Source of the DNA: Candidatus Nomurabacteria bacterium
GTDB lineage: Bacteria > Patescibacteriota > Minisyncoccia > Phycocordibacterales > UBA9973
Direction of reading: 5' to 3'
DNA: 23,423 bases
Assembly (NCBI GenBank): GCA_943354205.1
Contig: CALRBJ010000003.1
Coordinates: 1 to 23,423, forward strand
The position numbers were made by a program, and so were the translations under genes. Numbering within the stretch: position 1 is the stretch's first letter; the number at the start of each line of letters is the position of its first letter. This document shows positions 7,564-15,759 of this stretch, piece by piece. Under the pieces are notes generated by a model. The model did no database searches. It was not told where the DNA came from and worked only from the letters and a program-made list of their open reading frames with translations.

Positions 7564-8448
7564 TTATTTAGCAATAGAATATCGACTCCAGCGTTTCTCC
7601 CCTTCCCTTTTGAGCTCTCCCTTTAAAACCATGGACAAGAGCTCCCTCTGAATAGTCTTTTCACTACAACCGGATATTGTCCCTACGATGTCCTTTATGC
7701 TGACCTGCTTTTTTTCTTTGATCAGTTTCAATATCATATTTCGGCGTTCCACCTTCAATCCATTGTCTAGAGCTTTAGAAATATTTTTATTTCCAATGTT
7801 TAGTTTCTTGAATACTTCTTTTGGATTATATCGGACACTCTGTCCGATATGTTCTTGATGTCCTTTATGAATGTCCTTTATCACCCCTGAAACTTGAGGA
7901 GCTGTAGATTCTGGAGATTGAAAAGAGCTTGGAAGTTCTCCTGCGCCAAGTATACTGTTGAAATCAAACTTGAGCGCATGCTCATTCTCGAATGTATTTC
8001 TGTATGCATTACCCTCACCATAGAGCCTTCTTTCTTGGTCTAAATAATTCTTTAAATTTGAGAACTCGGTAGAAAGTATCGAGTAATTCATTTCTGATAT
8101 AAAGCCAATATTTTTTACTACTGAAAGGAGGGAATTTATATTAGAAATCTTGTGTCCTAGATCGACCATAGAAAGTATTGTTTCGGTCGGCAGGCGCAAA
8201 GCTACCGAGCGAGTGTCTGATAGGACTTCTACGCCCAAAGCGCGGAGCTTGTCCTTTATTGGGTCCCCTGCTGGTAGGCAATCGGTCACCATATACAGAG
8301 CGCTTATTAGCTTTTCCACCCTTTCATTTAAGAGCTTAAAATAGTTATCAAAGTTTTCTATCTTCCTAGACTGAATGGATGCATCATACCCAATAGGCGT
8401 GGGGGTCTGATTGATATGTCCATTTGAAATTTTATTGTCCTTTTCCAT
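7564..8448 (-). CDS. Winged-helix DNA-binding protein, unknown role
   Basis: A 294-residue protein. The last 60 residues (about 235-291) look like a winged helix-turn-helix: RRNMILKLIKEKKQVSIKDI, then SEKTIQRELLSMVLKGELKR as recognition helix and wing, of the DeoR-like repressor type. The N-terminal half (about 31-140) is predicted mostly helical, with a conserved-looking ALYMVTDCLPAGDPIKDKLR block at about 50-69. A low-complexity linker (165-210) joins the two parts. It is transcribed divergently from ftsK, so it could regulate itself or ftsK; that is inference. A perfect 10-bp inverted repeat with a 3-nt spacer (7828-7850) lies inside its coding sequence. The N-terminal family is not recognised. 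Start ATG at 8448; no Shine-Dalgarno. Confidence 0.7.
   Translation of the reverse strand: MEKDNKISNGHINQTPTPIGYDASIQSRKIENFDNYFKLLNERVEKLISALYMVTDCLPAGDPIKDKLRALGVEVLSDTRSVALRLPTETILSMVDLGHKISNINSLLSVVKNIGFISEMNYSILSTEFSNLKNYLDQERRLYGEGNAYRNTFENEHALKFDFNSILGAGELPSSFQSPESTAPQVSGVIKDIHKGHQEHIGQSVRYNPKEVFKKLNIGNKNISKALDNGLKVERRNMILKLIKEKKQVSIKDIVGTISGCSEKTIQRELLSMVLKGELKREGEKRWSRYSIAK
7828..7850. repeat. Perfect operator-like palindrome inside coding sequence
   Basis: Arms ATATCGGACA (7828-7837) and TGTCCGATAT (7841-7850) are perfectly complementary around CTC. The site lies in the linker-coding part of the winged-helix gene and encodes about residues 199-206. Its size and symmetry resemble a dimeric repressor site. 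Confidence 0.5.
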
Positions 8449-8504
8449 GTCTTTTAGAGATTTTGGGTTAAAAAATAGTTTTGTCTTTGATGATTAATGT
8501 GTCC

Positions 8505-8532
8505 ATTATAGACCCGGGAAATAAAATGTAAA
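8505..8532 (-). promoter_or_regulatory. Promoter of winged-helix gene
   Basis: TTTACA (8532-8527), a 16-nt spacer and TATAAT (8510-8505) on the minus strand, giving a leader of about 50 nt. It is divergent from the ftsK promoter and the two lie within 55 bp. Confidence 0.6.
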
Positions 8533-8549
8533 GCGCGGAAGTGAGATTG

Positions 8550-8558
8550 TGATATAAT
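8550..8558 (+). promoter_or_regulatory. Extended -10 promoter of ftsK
   Basis: TGA directly precedes a perfect TATAAT (8553-8558). Predicted +1 is about 8565 and the ATG is at 8570, leaving a leader of about 5 nt. No clear -35 is seen. Confidence 0.6.
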
Positions 8559-8569
8559 TCTTTAATCAT

Positions 8570-10738
8570 ATGGCTAAAAAAGAAAAAATTGAACCGAGGA
8601 AAGAAAAAAAGAAAGTGAGTGTTTCGCCAAGCCGAATAAAAGAGGAGACTCGCCACGGTGTTTGGGCTATTATATTTTTCCTTTTAGCTATTTTTGCAGT
8701 CATAGCTGGCTTTGGCGGAGCAGGGCCGGCTGGGAGAGTTTTCCACAGTTTGTTTACGACCCTCTTTGGTTACGGATATTTTCTATTACCTATCATGCTC
8801 GGGCTTTTGGGCGCGTCATTCACCATGCCGACGCGACCATCAGTGGGCCTCACTCATGCATTTTCTTCTATTTTATTTTTGTTATCTGGCCTCGGCATTG
8901 TGGACATAGTTTCAAACCAAAATGGTGGAGGAGTATTCGGCCGAATAATTTCTTTTCCTTTTAGTTATCTTTTTGGCATATACACGGCTATCATATTGCT
9001 CGGCGGGATTTTAATTATTTCTATGGTTTTGCTTTTTGATAAAAAACCAGAGCTCTTACCACTGCTGAAAAAAATCTGGGGCTGGATACTTTCCTTGTTT
9101 AAGAAAAATGAAACAGAAGAAACATACGAAGAACCAGAATATGAAGAAGAGCCAGAAGAAGAACAAATAGAGGAAGAGACGCCAATCGAAAAACCGGTTG
9201 AAACGAGCAAAGAACAGTCGCCAAAAATAATAAATGGCGTAGAAGAAGAATTTGTCGTCGACAGGAAAAAACAGAAGAAGTTTGGAAATTATGTGCCGCC
9301 ACCTCTTTCACTTTTGGAAGAAGATAAAGGTAAACCGAATGTGGGCGATATAAAAGCCAACTCAAACATAATCAAGCGCGCGCTTCTCAACTTTGGCATT
9401 GAAGTAGAGATGGATGAAATCACCATCGGTCCGACCGTCACGCGCTATGCGCTCAAACCTGCCGAAGGCGTGAAGCTCTCACGCATCGTCGGCTTGCAAA
9501 ACGATCTCGGTCTCGCGCTCGCCGCTCACCCACTGCGCATCGAAGCGCCGATACCAGGAAAATCTTTGGTGGGTATCGAGGTGCCGAATCGCACGAAATC
9601 GACTGTGGGTCTGGCTACCCTGCTCGCCGATGAAAAATTCCAAATGGGTTCTCTGCCACTTTTGATGGGCCTAGGAAAAGCAATCAACGGAAAATCTTTT
9701 TTTGGCAACATGGCAAAGATGCCACACCTGCTCATCGCAGGCTCGACTGGCTCGGGAAAATCGGTGACCATCCACGCGCTCATCACCTCCCTTTTGTATA
9801 GAAATGGCCCAGACGATTTGCGCTTTATCATGATAGATCCAAAGCGCGTAGAGCTCACACTATATAATGGTATTCCACAGCTCCTCACCCCCGTCATCAC
9901 CGACCCAAAGAAAGCCATCCTCGCGCTAAAATGGGCTGCAAAAGAAATGGATCGTCGCTACGACATATTGGAGACTGAAGGAGTGCGCGATATCACTTCA
10001 TATAGAGCAAATGTAATGAATTCCAGTAAAAAAGATGGGGGTGAAGCTGAGGCGATGCCATTTATCGTAATCATCATCGACGAACTGGCCGACATCATGC
10101 AAAGCTATCCGCGCGAGCTCGAGAGCGCTATCGTACGCCTCGCCCAAATGTCACGCGCAGTGGGTATACACCTGATCCTCTCGACCCAGCGCCCATCGGT
10201 CAATGTGATCACCGGCCTCATCAAAGCGAACATCCCTGCCCGCATCGCACTCCAGGTAGCCTCACAAATAGACTCGCGAACTATTTTAGACCAAGGCGGA
10301 GCCGAGAAACTTTTGGGCGCCGGCGATATGCTCTACCTATCGGGCGAGATGAGCCAGCCCGAGCGTTTGCAATCAGCCTATATTTCTGAAAATGAAGTAA
10401 AGAAAGTGGTGAAGTATTTGAAAGATGCCTACAAAGATGAAATCATGGAAGAATTAAATCTTTCTGGCACAAACATCAGCGCCGACAAATCTATTTTCGA
10501 TTCCGCTATCGATGATGGCGACGAAGACGAAATGTATGAAGAGGCTCGCCAAGCGGTCATCGAAGCCGGCAAAGCTTCCACTTCATATCTCCAGCGCAAA
10601 CTGAAACTGGGCTACGCTCGCGCCGCTCGCCTGATCGACATGCTCGAAGAGCGCGGTGTGGTCGGAGCTGGCGACGGAGCAAAACCACGCGAGGTTTTGG
10701 AAAAAGGTGTGGAAGCGGAACGCGAGGGATTTATGTAG
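8570..10738 (+). CDS. ftsK: DNA translocase FtsK/SpoIIIE
   Basis: A 722-residue septal DNA pump that moves chromosome ends out of the closing division site. Residues 28-158 hold about four membrane helices. Residues 180-235 are a Glu-rich linker (EEPEYEEEPEEEQIEEE), far shorter than in E. coli. Residues 258-640 are the RecA-like motor: Walker A GSTGSGKS (391-398) and Walker B IIIDELAD (501-508), followed by LSTQRPSVNVITGLIKANIP (537-556), which is highly conserved in FtsK. Residues 660-712 are the C-terminal winged-helix gamma domain (STSYLQRKLKLGYARAARLI), which reads orienting sequences and contacts XerD in known systems. The start ATG has a very short predicted leader and no Shine-Dalgarno. 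The next gene starts one base after the stop, implying translational coupling. Confidence 0.97.
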   Translation: MAKKEKIEPRKEKKKVSVSPSRIKEETRHGVWAIIFFLLAIFAVIAGFGGAGPAGRVFHSLFTTLFGYGYFLLPIMLGLLGASFTMPTRPSVGLTHAFSSILFLLSGLGIVDIVSNQNGGGVFGRIISFPFSYLFGIYTAIILLGGILIISMVLLFDKKPELLPLLKKIWGWILSLFKKNETEETYEEPEYEEEPEEEQIEEETPIEKPVETSKEQSPKIINGVEEEFVVDRKKQKKFGNYVPPPLSLLEEDKGKPNVGDIKANSNIIKRALLNFGIEVEMDEITIGPTVTRYALKPAEGVKLSRIVGLQNDLGLALAAHPLRIEAPIPGKSLVGIEVPNRTKSTVGLATLLADEKFQMGSLPLLMGLGKAINGKSFFGNMAKMPHLLIAGSTGSGKSVTIHALITSLLYRNGPDDLRFIMIDPKRVELTLYNGIPQLLTPVITDPKKAILALKWAAKEMDRRYDILETEGVRDITSYRANVMNSSKKDGGEAEAMPFIVIIIDELADIMQSYPRELESAIVRLAQMSRAVGIHLILSTQRPSVNVITGLIKANIPARIALQVASQIDSRTILDQGGAEKLLGAGDMLYLSGEMSQPERLQSAYISENEVKKVVKYLKDAYKDEIMEELNLSGTNISADKSIFDSAIDDGDEDEMYEEARQAVIEAGKASTSYLQRKLKLGYARAARLIDMLEERGVVGAGDGAKPREVLEKGVEAEREGFM

Positions 10739-10739
10739 T

Positions 10740-11090
10740 ATGTCAAAAAGAAAAACAATAATAAATTACGCTTTACTTATTTTCCTTTTTTTGATCATTG
10801 GTATATACGCATTTTCGCGCACTAGAAATCTTTTCGCCGGAGCGCATATAATAGTACGCGATGTTGTAGATGGGCAAACTTTTACAAAAGAACTCCTAAC
10901 CATCGCCGGCACAGCAGAGAACACGAAAGCATTTTCGATAGACGACCGGCCAGTCTCCCTCGACACCAAAGGCAATTTTAGCGAGTCTTTGCTCCTTTCA
11001 CCGGGGCGTAATATAATCAGCCTAAAGGCTGTCGACCGGTTTGGGCACAGTGAAGAGAAAAATTATCAGGTTTATTTAGCGAAGCCCTAG
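10740..11090 (+). CDS. Small membrane-anchored beta-domain protein, unknown
   Basis: A 116-residue protein whose ATG at 10740 follows the ftsK stop with a single base between, so translation is probably coupled. The reading frame stays open upstream into ftsK, but this ATG gives the natural start: a basic MSKRK, then one hydrophobic helix (about residues 7-24). The remaining 80 residues look like a small Ig-like or bacterial surface beta domain (LTIAGTAENTKAFSIDDRPV, then a LLLSPGRNIISLKAVD block), similar in pattern to glucodextranase-B-like domains. The stop codon TAG (11088-11090) lies inside the left arm of the palindromic element that follows, so the C-terminus may have been reshaped by that element. 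Function unknown; placement suggests a division or envelope role. Confidence 0.7.
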   Translation: MSKRKTIINYALLIFLFLIIGIYAFSRTRNLFAGAHIIVRDVVDGQTFTKELLTIAGTAENTKAFSIDDRPVSLDTKGNFSESLLLSPGRNIISLKAVDRFGHSEEKNYQVYLAKP

Positions 11091-11162
11091 AAAAAATTTT
11101 CACGCCCGAGGTTCCCACCCGAGTACTCGAGGGAGGGCGCAGGGATGAAAATTTTTCTAGGG
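11085..11162. repeat. 78-nt palindromic element with terminal inverted repeats
   Basis: The outer arms CCCTAGAAAAAATTTTCA (11085-11102) and its near-complement (11146-11162) form a 17-bp stem with one bulged A. Inside, CGCCC (11103-11107) pairs with GGGCG (11135-11139) and TCCC (11113-11116) with GGGA (11131-11134); the centre contains a CGAGTACTCG palindrome. The whole unit can fold as one long hairpin. It lies between the ftsK operon and recA and could act as a terminator, an attenuator, or a short mobile repeat of REP or MITE type. No second copy is in this window. Confidence 0.65.
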
Positions 11163-11178
11163 TGAAGCTTGCAAAACA

Positions 11179-12225
<1,047 letters not shown>

Positions 12226-12226
12226 A

Positions 12227-12255
12227 AATAAAAAACCCTCTCGAAAGAGAGGGTT
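12227..12255 (-). terminator. Terminator between recA and 171-aa gene
   Basis: A 9-bp stem (12234-12242 and 12247-12255) with a GAAA loop. The run of A residues to its left becomes a T-run on the minus strand, so it chiefly ends the 12288-12803 gene. It may also end recA, though the plus strand lacks a T-run. Confidence 0.75.
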
Positions 12256-12287
12256 GGGAACAGTGGATACTTCGAAGCGTTCAGGAA

Positions 12288-12803
12288 TTATTCAGCTACA
12301 TTGCATTCAACCATTTTGTTGATTTGGGCTTTGGAGCGCACTAGGAAAAAATCTGTGTCGAAAGTGATGTTGAATCTCACTTCATACAGCACTTCCCCTT
12401 CTGCATTCTTGATTTCAAAACATAGACCGAGAATGCTGGTGCCAAAATATGCACCATCCGGAGAACGCCAGTGTAAAAATGAATACAAAGCGCTTTCTTT
12501 GATTTTGCGCTGAAACAGAGGCACTTTTACTTTTTCTCCTGATTGAATCGCAAATTCAAAACGGCCGTTCACTGGTAGGAATTCATAAAATGCATCGTTG
12601 GTGGACTTCAATTCAAAAAGGAATCGATGGTTTTTTAGAATAACACCGTCTTTGTGTTCCTCTGGTTTCAAATTGAAAACTTCTGACAAAGCATCGAGCG
12701 CCGTATCTGGGTTTTTTATTTCTTCAAAACCCTTATGTGAGCGGACAAATTTTTCACCGAAATCAATCGGTTTTTGAGGTATTTTTGTTTTTGTTAGAGC
12801 CAT
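12288..12803 (-). CDS. Unknown 171-aa soluble protein
   Basis: A 171-residue protein I do not recognise. It has no signal peptide or membrane segment. The N-terminal third is charged and partly helical (about 18-46, PDTALDALSEVFNLKPEE); the remainder is strand-rich (HRFLFELKSTNDAFYEFLPV, then a VLYEVRFNITFDTDFFLVRS block), suggesting one compact alpha/beta or beta domain. It has its own promoter and terminator and is divergent from efp, so it is probably an independent unit. The good promoter and intact frame support a real gene. Confidence 0.6.
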   Translation of the reverse strand: MALTKTKIPQKPIDFGEKFVRSHKGFEEIKNPDTALDALSEVFNLKPEEHKDGVILKNHRFLFELKSTNDAFYEFLPVNGRFEFAIQSGEKVKVPLFQRKIKESALYSFLHWRSPDGAYFGTSILGLCFEIKNAEGEVLYEVRFNITFDTDFFLVRSKAQINKMVECNVAE

Positions 12804-12836
12804 GGTTGAAATTTTTTAAGTTACAAGTTAGATAGC

Positions 12837-12864
12837 ATAATACACGATAATAAAGATTTGTCAA
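12837..12864 (-). promoter_or_regulatory. Promoter of 171-aa gene
   Basis: A perfect TTGACA (12864-12859), a 16-nt spacer and TATTAT (12842-12837), giving a leader of about 27 nt before the ATG at 12803. The same TTGACA-16-TATTAT arrangement precedes the small gene at 16875. Confidence 0.65.
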
Positions 12865-12869
12865 CTGCG

Positions 12870-12898
12870 TAGACAATCTCCTATTTTTAAGTTAAGAT
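12870..12898 (+). promoter_or_regulatory. Candidate promoter of efp
   Basis: TAGACA (12870-12875), a 17-nt spacer and TAAGAT (12893-12898) on the plus strand. Predicted +1 is about 12905, at the base of the hairpin that follows. The match is moderate. Confidence 0.4.
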
Positions 12899-12902
12899 AG
12901 TC

Positions 12903-12933
12903 AGTGCCCATTTGTTCTATTGGGCACTTTTTT
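12903..12933 (+). terminator. Terminator-like hairpin in the efp leader
   Basis: An 8-bp perfect stem (12903-12910 and 12921-12928) with a 10-nt loop, followed by six T residues on the plus strand. It has the form of an intrinsic terminator, yet no plus-strand gene ends upstream of it. It may be an attenuator, a 5'-end stabiliser, or the end of a very short RNA. Confidence 0.6.
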
Positions 12934-12956
12934 AATTAAAATAACGAAAAAATCAC

Positions 12957-13529
12957 ATGCTTGAATACAGCGATATCCGCGTAGGAAAAATAATACTATA
13001 TGAAGACGAGCCATGCTTGGTGCTTGAAAACCATGTAGCCCGCACCCAACAACGAAAACCTCAAAACCAGACCAAACTGCGCTCCCTCCTCTCCGGCCGG
13101 GCTTATACCGCGACCTTTCACGCATCCGACAAGGCGGAAGAAGCCGAGATCGCCAAGCGGGATGTAAAATTTTTATATTCCAAAGGCAATGAATTTTGGT
13201 TTTGCGACCCGACCAATCCTGCCAACCGCTTCAAGCTCGATGAAAAACTTTTGGGCAATGCGGTGAAATATTTAAAGGCAAATGAAAACGCCACCGCGCT
13301 CATCTGGGGCGAGGATGAAGATGAAAAAATAATTTCCGTGCAAGTGCCGGTAAAGATGACCTTTGTGGTCAAAGACGCTCCCCCATCTATAAAAGGCGCA
13401 TCAGCTTCCGGCTCGGGCAAACAGGTCACTCTTGAAAATGGCATCATCCTGACCGTGCCGATGTTTATAAACGCCGGAGAGAAAATAATCGTGAACACCG
13501 AAACTGGCGACTATGTAGAACGCGCGTAG
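12957..13529 (+). CDS. efp: Elongation factor P
   Basis: A 190-residue EF-P, the factor that relieves ribosome stalling at polyproline. Three beta-barrel domains are visible: a KOW-like N-domain (1-63), an OB-like middle domain (about 66-128) and a C-terminal OB domain (131-190) ending GEKIIVNTETGDYVERA. The tip loop that reaches the peptidyl-transferase centre reads VARTQQRKPQNQTKLRSLL (27-45), where E. coli has a PGKGQ loop; K34 is at the tip and is the candidate for the position that is modified in other bacteria. The loop is about one residue longer than in E. coli. No epmA or epmB-type gene is in the window. Start ATG at 12957, no Shine-Dalgarno. Confidence 0.95.
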   Translation: MLEYSDIRVGKIILYEDEPCLVLENHVARTQQRKPQNQTKLRSLLSGRAYTATFHASDKAEEAEIAKRDVKFLYSKGNEFWFCDPTNPANRFKLDEKLLGNAVKYLKANENATALIWGEDEDEKIISVQVPVKMTFVVKDAPPSIKGASASGSGKQVTLENGIILTVPMFINAGEKIIVNTETGDYVERA

Positions 13530-13557
13530 TAGACAAATATTTGCAAAGTGCTAGAGT
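13530..13557 (+). promoter_or_regulatory. Promoter of unknown 292-aa gene
   Basis: TAGACA (13530-13535), a 16-nt spacer ending in TGC, then TAGAGT (13552-13557), an extended -10. Predicted leader is about 12 nt before the ATG at 13576. Confidence 0.5.
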
Positions 13558-13575
13558 GTTGGAAACTTCATTCAC

Positions 13576-14454
13576 ATGGCAAATTATAAAATAAGCACCA
13601 GGCAATTCAAGGACTTCTTATTTGTCGAAAAGCACGAGCCTATGGGTTCAGCTTTGTTCGAGGATGTGAACGATTTATATACATCCTATATGAAAAATCC
13701 AAATGGGGTCGAGTGTGGCCTAAATAAATTGAGAAGGTTTCTCGAAAGAAATCACTCTCAAAGCTCTGCTAGAAAAATTCTGCCTCCTTACATAATGCAA
13801 TCTCTAAAAAATAAGTTTCCTAAACTAGCTAAAAACAAGAAAGATCTTGAGCTGGTAGAGGCAAATTTTTTAAAGATATTCAACGGTTGGCTAGAAAAAA
13901 CTGACCCGTTATTGCAAATTAAAAAAAGGAAAAGCGTACTTGAAAAAAGAGCAGCGGAACCAAATGGATTCAAACTGTTTGGAGAAGATTGGCAGGTGAC
14001 CTATCCTCCAAAAGATTCAAGGCGTGAGTATATAGCAGAAAGTGAGGATTTAGCTGGCCTTTTGAAATACGACTTGCTAAATGCGAATATGATTTTCTTG
14101 GCTGGGAATACAAACTTAATTCTATCCACTGAAAATTTTTACCGAGATTTAAGAGAAAGAGTTCGTCTAAGTATGCTTTCTTTTCAAACCTTACGGACCA
14201 GAATCTTGGCTCCATCGGTGCATTCAGCAAATCAATTTTGTGAATTTTCAGAAAAATTTGAAGTGCGACTAATCACACAGAGTACGGAATACTTATATAT
14301 TATTTCTACTCCCGACGCATTTCGTTTTTTCAACAAACAAATTTACAAAATAACCAGCAGAGGATCGATACACCACGCCATCAGAGAAGATGGCGACCCA
14401 TCTATCCCTTACTTGGAACTTGAATTTCAAAAAGCAAGAATACTTGCGAATTAG
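13576..14454 (+). CDS. Unknown 292-aa protein
   Basis: A 292-residue protein I do not recognise, with no signal peptide or clear membrane helix. The first 130 residues are Lys-rich and probably helical (GLNKLRRFLERNHSQSSARK near 49-68, KKRKSVLEKRAAE near 115-127). The rest mixes helices and strands, including YDLLNANMIFLAGNTNLILS and VRLITQSTEYLYIISTPDAF, a possible alpha/beta sensor-like domain. By eye the gene is more A/T-rich than its neighbours efp and recA, which could mean later acquisition, but no composition test was run. It has its own extended -10 promoter and a terminator that overlaps the stop codon, so it is a compact single-gene unit. Confidence 0.6.
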   Translation: MANYKISTRQFKDFLFVEKHEPMGSALFEDVNDLYTSYMKNPNGVECGLNKLRRFLERNHSQSSARKILPPYIMQSLKNKFPKLAKNKKDLELVEANFLKIFNGWLEKTDPLLQIKKRKSVLEKRAAEPNGFKLFGEDWQVTYPPKDSRREYIAESEDLAGLLKYDLLNANMIFLAGNTNLILSTENFYRDLRERVRLSMLSFQTLRTRILAPSVHSANQFCEFSEKFEVRLITQSTEYLYIISTPDAFRFFNKQIYKITSRGSIHHAIREDGDPSIPYLELEFQKARILAN

Positions 14455-14477
14455 CCCCTACGAATAGGGGCTTTTTA
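14453..14477 (+). terminator. Terminator overlapping stop of 292-aa gene
   Basis: An 8-bp perfect stem (14453-14460 and 14465-14472) with a CGAA loop, followed by T residues. Its left arm contains the last two bases of the TAG stop. Confidence 0.85.
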
Positions 14478-14543
14478 TTTTTCCTTCTCCTTTATGTCTT
14501 CAATGAGAAGGGCGACGCGCATCAGAGCGCGACGGGGATGAGG

Positions 14544-14744
14544 TTATTTAGCCACGAAAGGTAGGAGGCCCATAAAGCGAGCGCGTTTGACTGCTTCGGA
14601 GAGGGAGCGCTGGCTCTTGGCGGATACACCAGTGCGCTTGCGAGCGATCATGCGGGCGTTTTGATTGAGAAACTTTTTCAAAAGCTCCACATCTTTGTAG
14701 TCCACATATTTTATATTGTTTGCTGCAAAATAATCTTGTTTCAT
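14544..14744 (-). CDS. rpsR: Small ribosomal subunit protein bS18
   Basis: A 66-residue bS18, slightly shorter than the 75 residues of E. coli. The family core is clear: YVDYKDVELLKKFLNQNARM, then RKRTGVSAKSQRSLSEAVKR and RARFMGLLPFVAK. It binds 16S rRNA in the platform next to bS6. It has no cysteines, so no zinc site. It is last in the rpsF-ssb-rpsR operon, 39 bp after ssb, and that gap is filled almost entirely by a 30-bp repeat also found in tatD. Hairpins follow the stop (14516-14531 and 14483-14511), but neither has a minus-strand T-run, so the operon's terminator is unclear. Confidence 0.97.
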   Translation of the reverse strand: MKQDYFAANNIKYVDYKDVELLKKFLNQNARMIARKRTGVSAKSQRSLSEAVKRARFMGLLPFVAK

Positions 14745-14751
14745 TTTTTTA

Positions 14752-14781
14752 TTCGTAATTCGTAATTGATAATTCGTAATT
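14752..14781. repeat. 30-bp AATTACGAAT-type repeat, intergenic copy
   Basis: A 30-bp unit built from TTCGTAATT blocks lies between ssb and rpsR. It matches 16257-16286 inside tatD at 29 of 30 positions; the single change is A to C at the twentieth base. Outside the 30 bp the similarity stops on both sides. Confidence 0.8.
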
Positions 14782-14783
14782 TA

Positions 14784-15227
14784 TTAAAACGGTATATCTT
14801 CTAAGTTTATATTTTCATCCGGATACTCTATTGTATCCACTTCTTCCTTGACTGCGCCAGGAGCGGAAGCGGAAGACTTTTCATAAGGAGAGCCAGAGCC
14901 GGCAGGTTTGGAACCGAATTGCACTCGGTCGGCCACTATCTCGGTGCGATACTTTTTCTCGCCATCCTTTTCCCAGCTACGAGTTTGCATGCGGCCTTCT
15001 ACCAATACTTGTGAACCCTTTTTCATATACTGGGCCACATTTTCGGCTTGTCGGCCAAAGACGACGATATTGTGAAAGTCGCTCTGCTCCTTTTTCGCAC
15101 CGCTCGCATCTTTCCAAACACGATTAGTAGCTACTGAAAATGAGCAGACCTTTATGCCCGCAGGCAGAGCGCGAAGCTCTGGATCGCGAGTGAGGTTTCC
15201 TATGACGATGGCTTTGTTTAAATACAT
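14784..15227 (-). CDS. ssb: Single-stranded DNA-binding protein
   Basis: A 147-residue SSB. Residues 1-105 form the OB fold (MYLNKAIVIGNLTRDPELRA, then FSVATNRVWKDASGAKKEQS and WEKDGEKKYRTEIVADRVQF). A Ser/Pro/Gly-rich linker (about 106-130) leads to an acidic tail ending NLEDIPF, the tip that recruits repair and replication partners in characterised SSBs. It lies between rpsF (4 bp upstream) and rpsR, the classic bacterial arrangement, and is presumably expressed from the rpsF promoter. Confidence 0.97.
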   Translation of the reverse strand: MYLNKAIVIGNLTRDPELRALPAGIKVCSFSVATNRVWKDASGAKKEQSDFHNIVVFGRQAENVAQYMKKGSQVLVEGRMQTRSWEKDGEKKYRTEIVADRVQFGSKPAGSGSPYEKSSASAPGAVKEEVDTIEYPDENINLEDIPF

Positions 15228-15231
15228 AGGT

Positions 15232-15750
15232 TTATTCTACCACCAAGGCCTCGATTTGTTTATCTATCTCGGCTTCGGTCGCTGGGGCTGCTTCTGCGCT
15301 AGGAGTATTGCCTTCATCATTTGAGATAACTGTCTTTGGCTTGCCGTCAGTATTCCCATTTGCATTGTGTCGGCTAAAGGTGTGTCGAGAGAGGGTGTTT
15401 TCACGAACTGTTTTTACGATAAGAAAGCGGATTATTTTGTCATTGGCTTCGAGAGTTTTCTTTATAGATTCGAGCATTTCTGGGTCAGCCTCAAATTTTA
15501 CCCAGCCGAAATACGCGCGGTCGTATTTTTGGCGCTTGTGGTCGATAGTGCGGTCCATAGTGTAGGCGAGCTCGATGGCCTTTGGGAATTCTTCAGAAAT
15601 AAAGGCTACGCCGTGCTTCCCGATAGAGTCTTTCAAAGCGCCCACATCAGTGGCGAGCGCTTCTTCAGTGATAGTAGGCACAAACAAAAAACCGACTTCG
15701 TAAATCCGGGTGGTTTTTGCGTCCTCGTTTGTATTTTCAACTGGTTCCAT
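15232..15750 (-). CDS. rpsF: Small ribosomal subunit protein bS6, extended
   Basis: bS6, the partner of bS18 on the small-subunit platform. The ferredoxin-like core spans TTRIYEVGFLFVPTITEEAL to DKIIRFLIVKTVREN. The protein is long for the family (172 residues against about 95-135): it has a short acidic N-terminal extension and a tail of about 50 residues rich in Asn, Thr, Ala and Glu. Two ATGs are possible, at 15759 and 15750. A consensus promoter has its -10 ending at 15760, so the upstream ATG would lie before the transcription start; the ATG at 15750 (MEPVENTNEDAK) is preferred, with a leader of about 3 nt. The stop is 4 bp before ssb. Confidence 0.95.
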   Translation of the reverse strand: MEPVENTNEDAKTTRIYEVGFLFVPTITEEALATDVGALKDSIGKHGVAFISEEFPKAIELAYTMDRTIDHKRQKYDRAYFGWVKFEADPEMLESIKKTLEANDKIIRFLIVKTVRENTLSRHTFSRHNANGNTDGKPKTVISNDEGNTPSAEAAPATEAEIDKQIEALVVE

Positions 15751-15759
15751 GTAGGCCAT

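Noticed and set aside
10656..10739. Upstream extension of the 10740 gene into ftsK
   Set aside because: The extra 28 residues overlap the ftsK C-terminus; the ATG at 10740 gives a normal basic start followed by a membrane helix.
14483..14531. Hairpins after rpsR as the operon terminator
   Set aside because: Both stems lack a T-run on the minus strand, so they do not meet the form of an intrinsic terminator.
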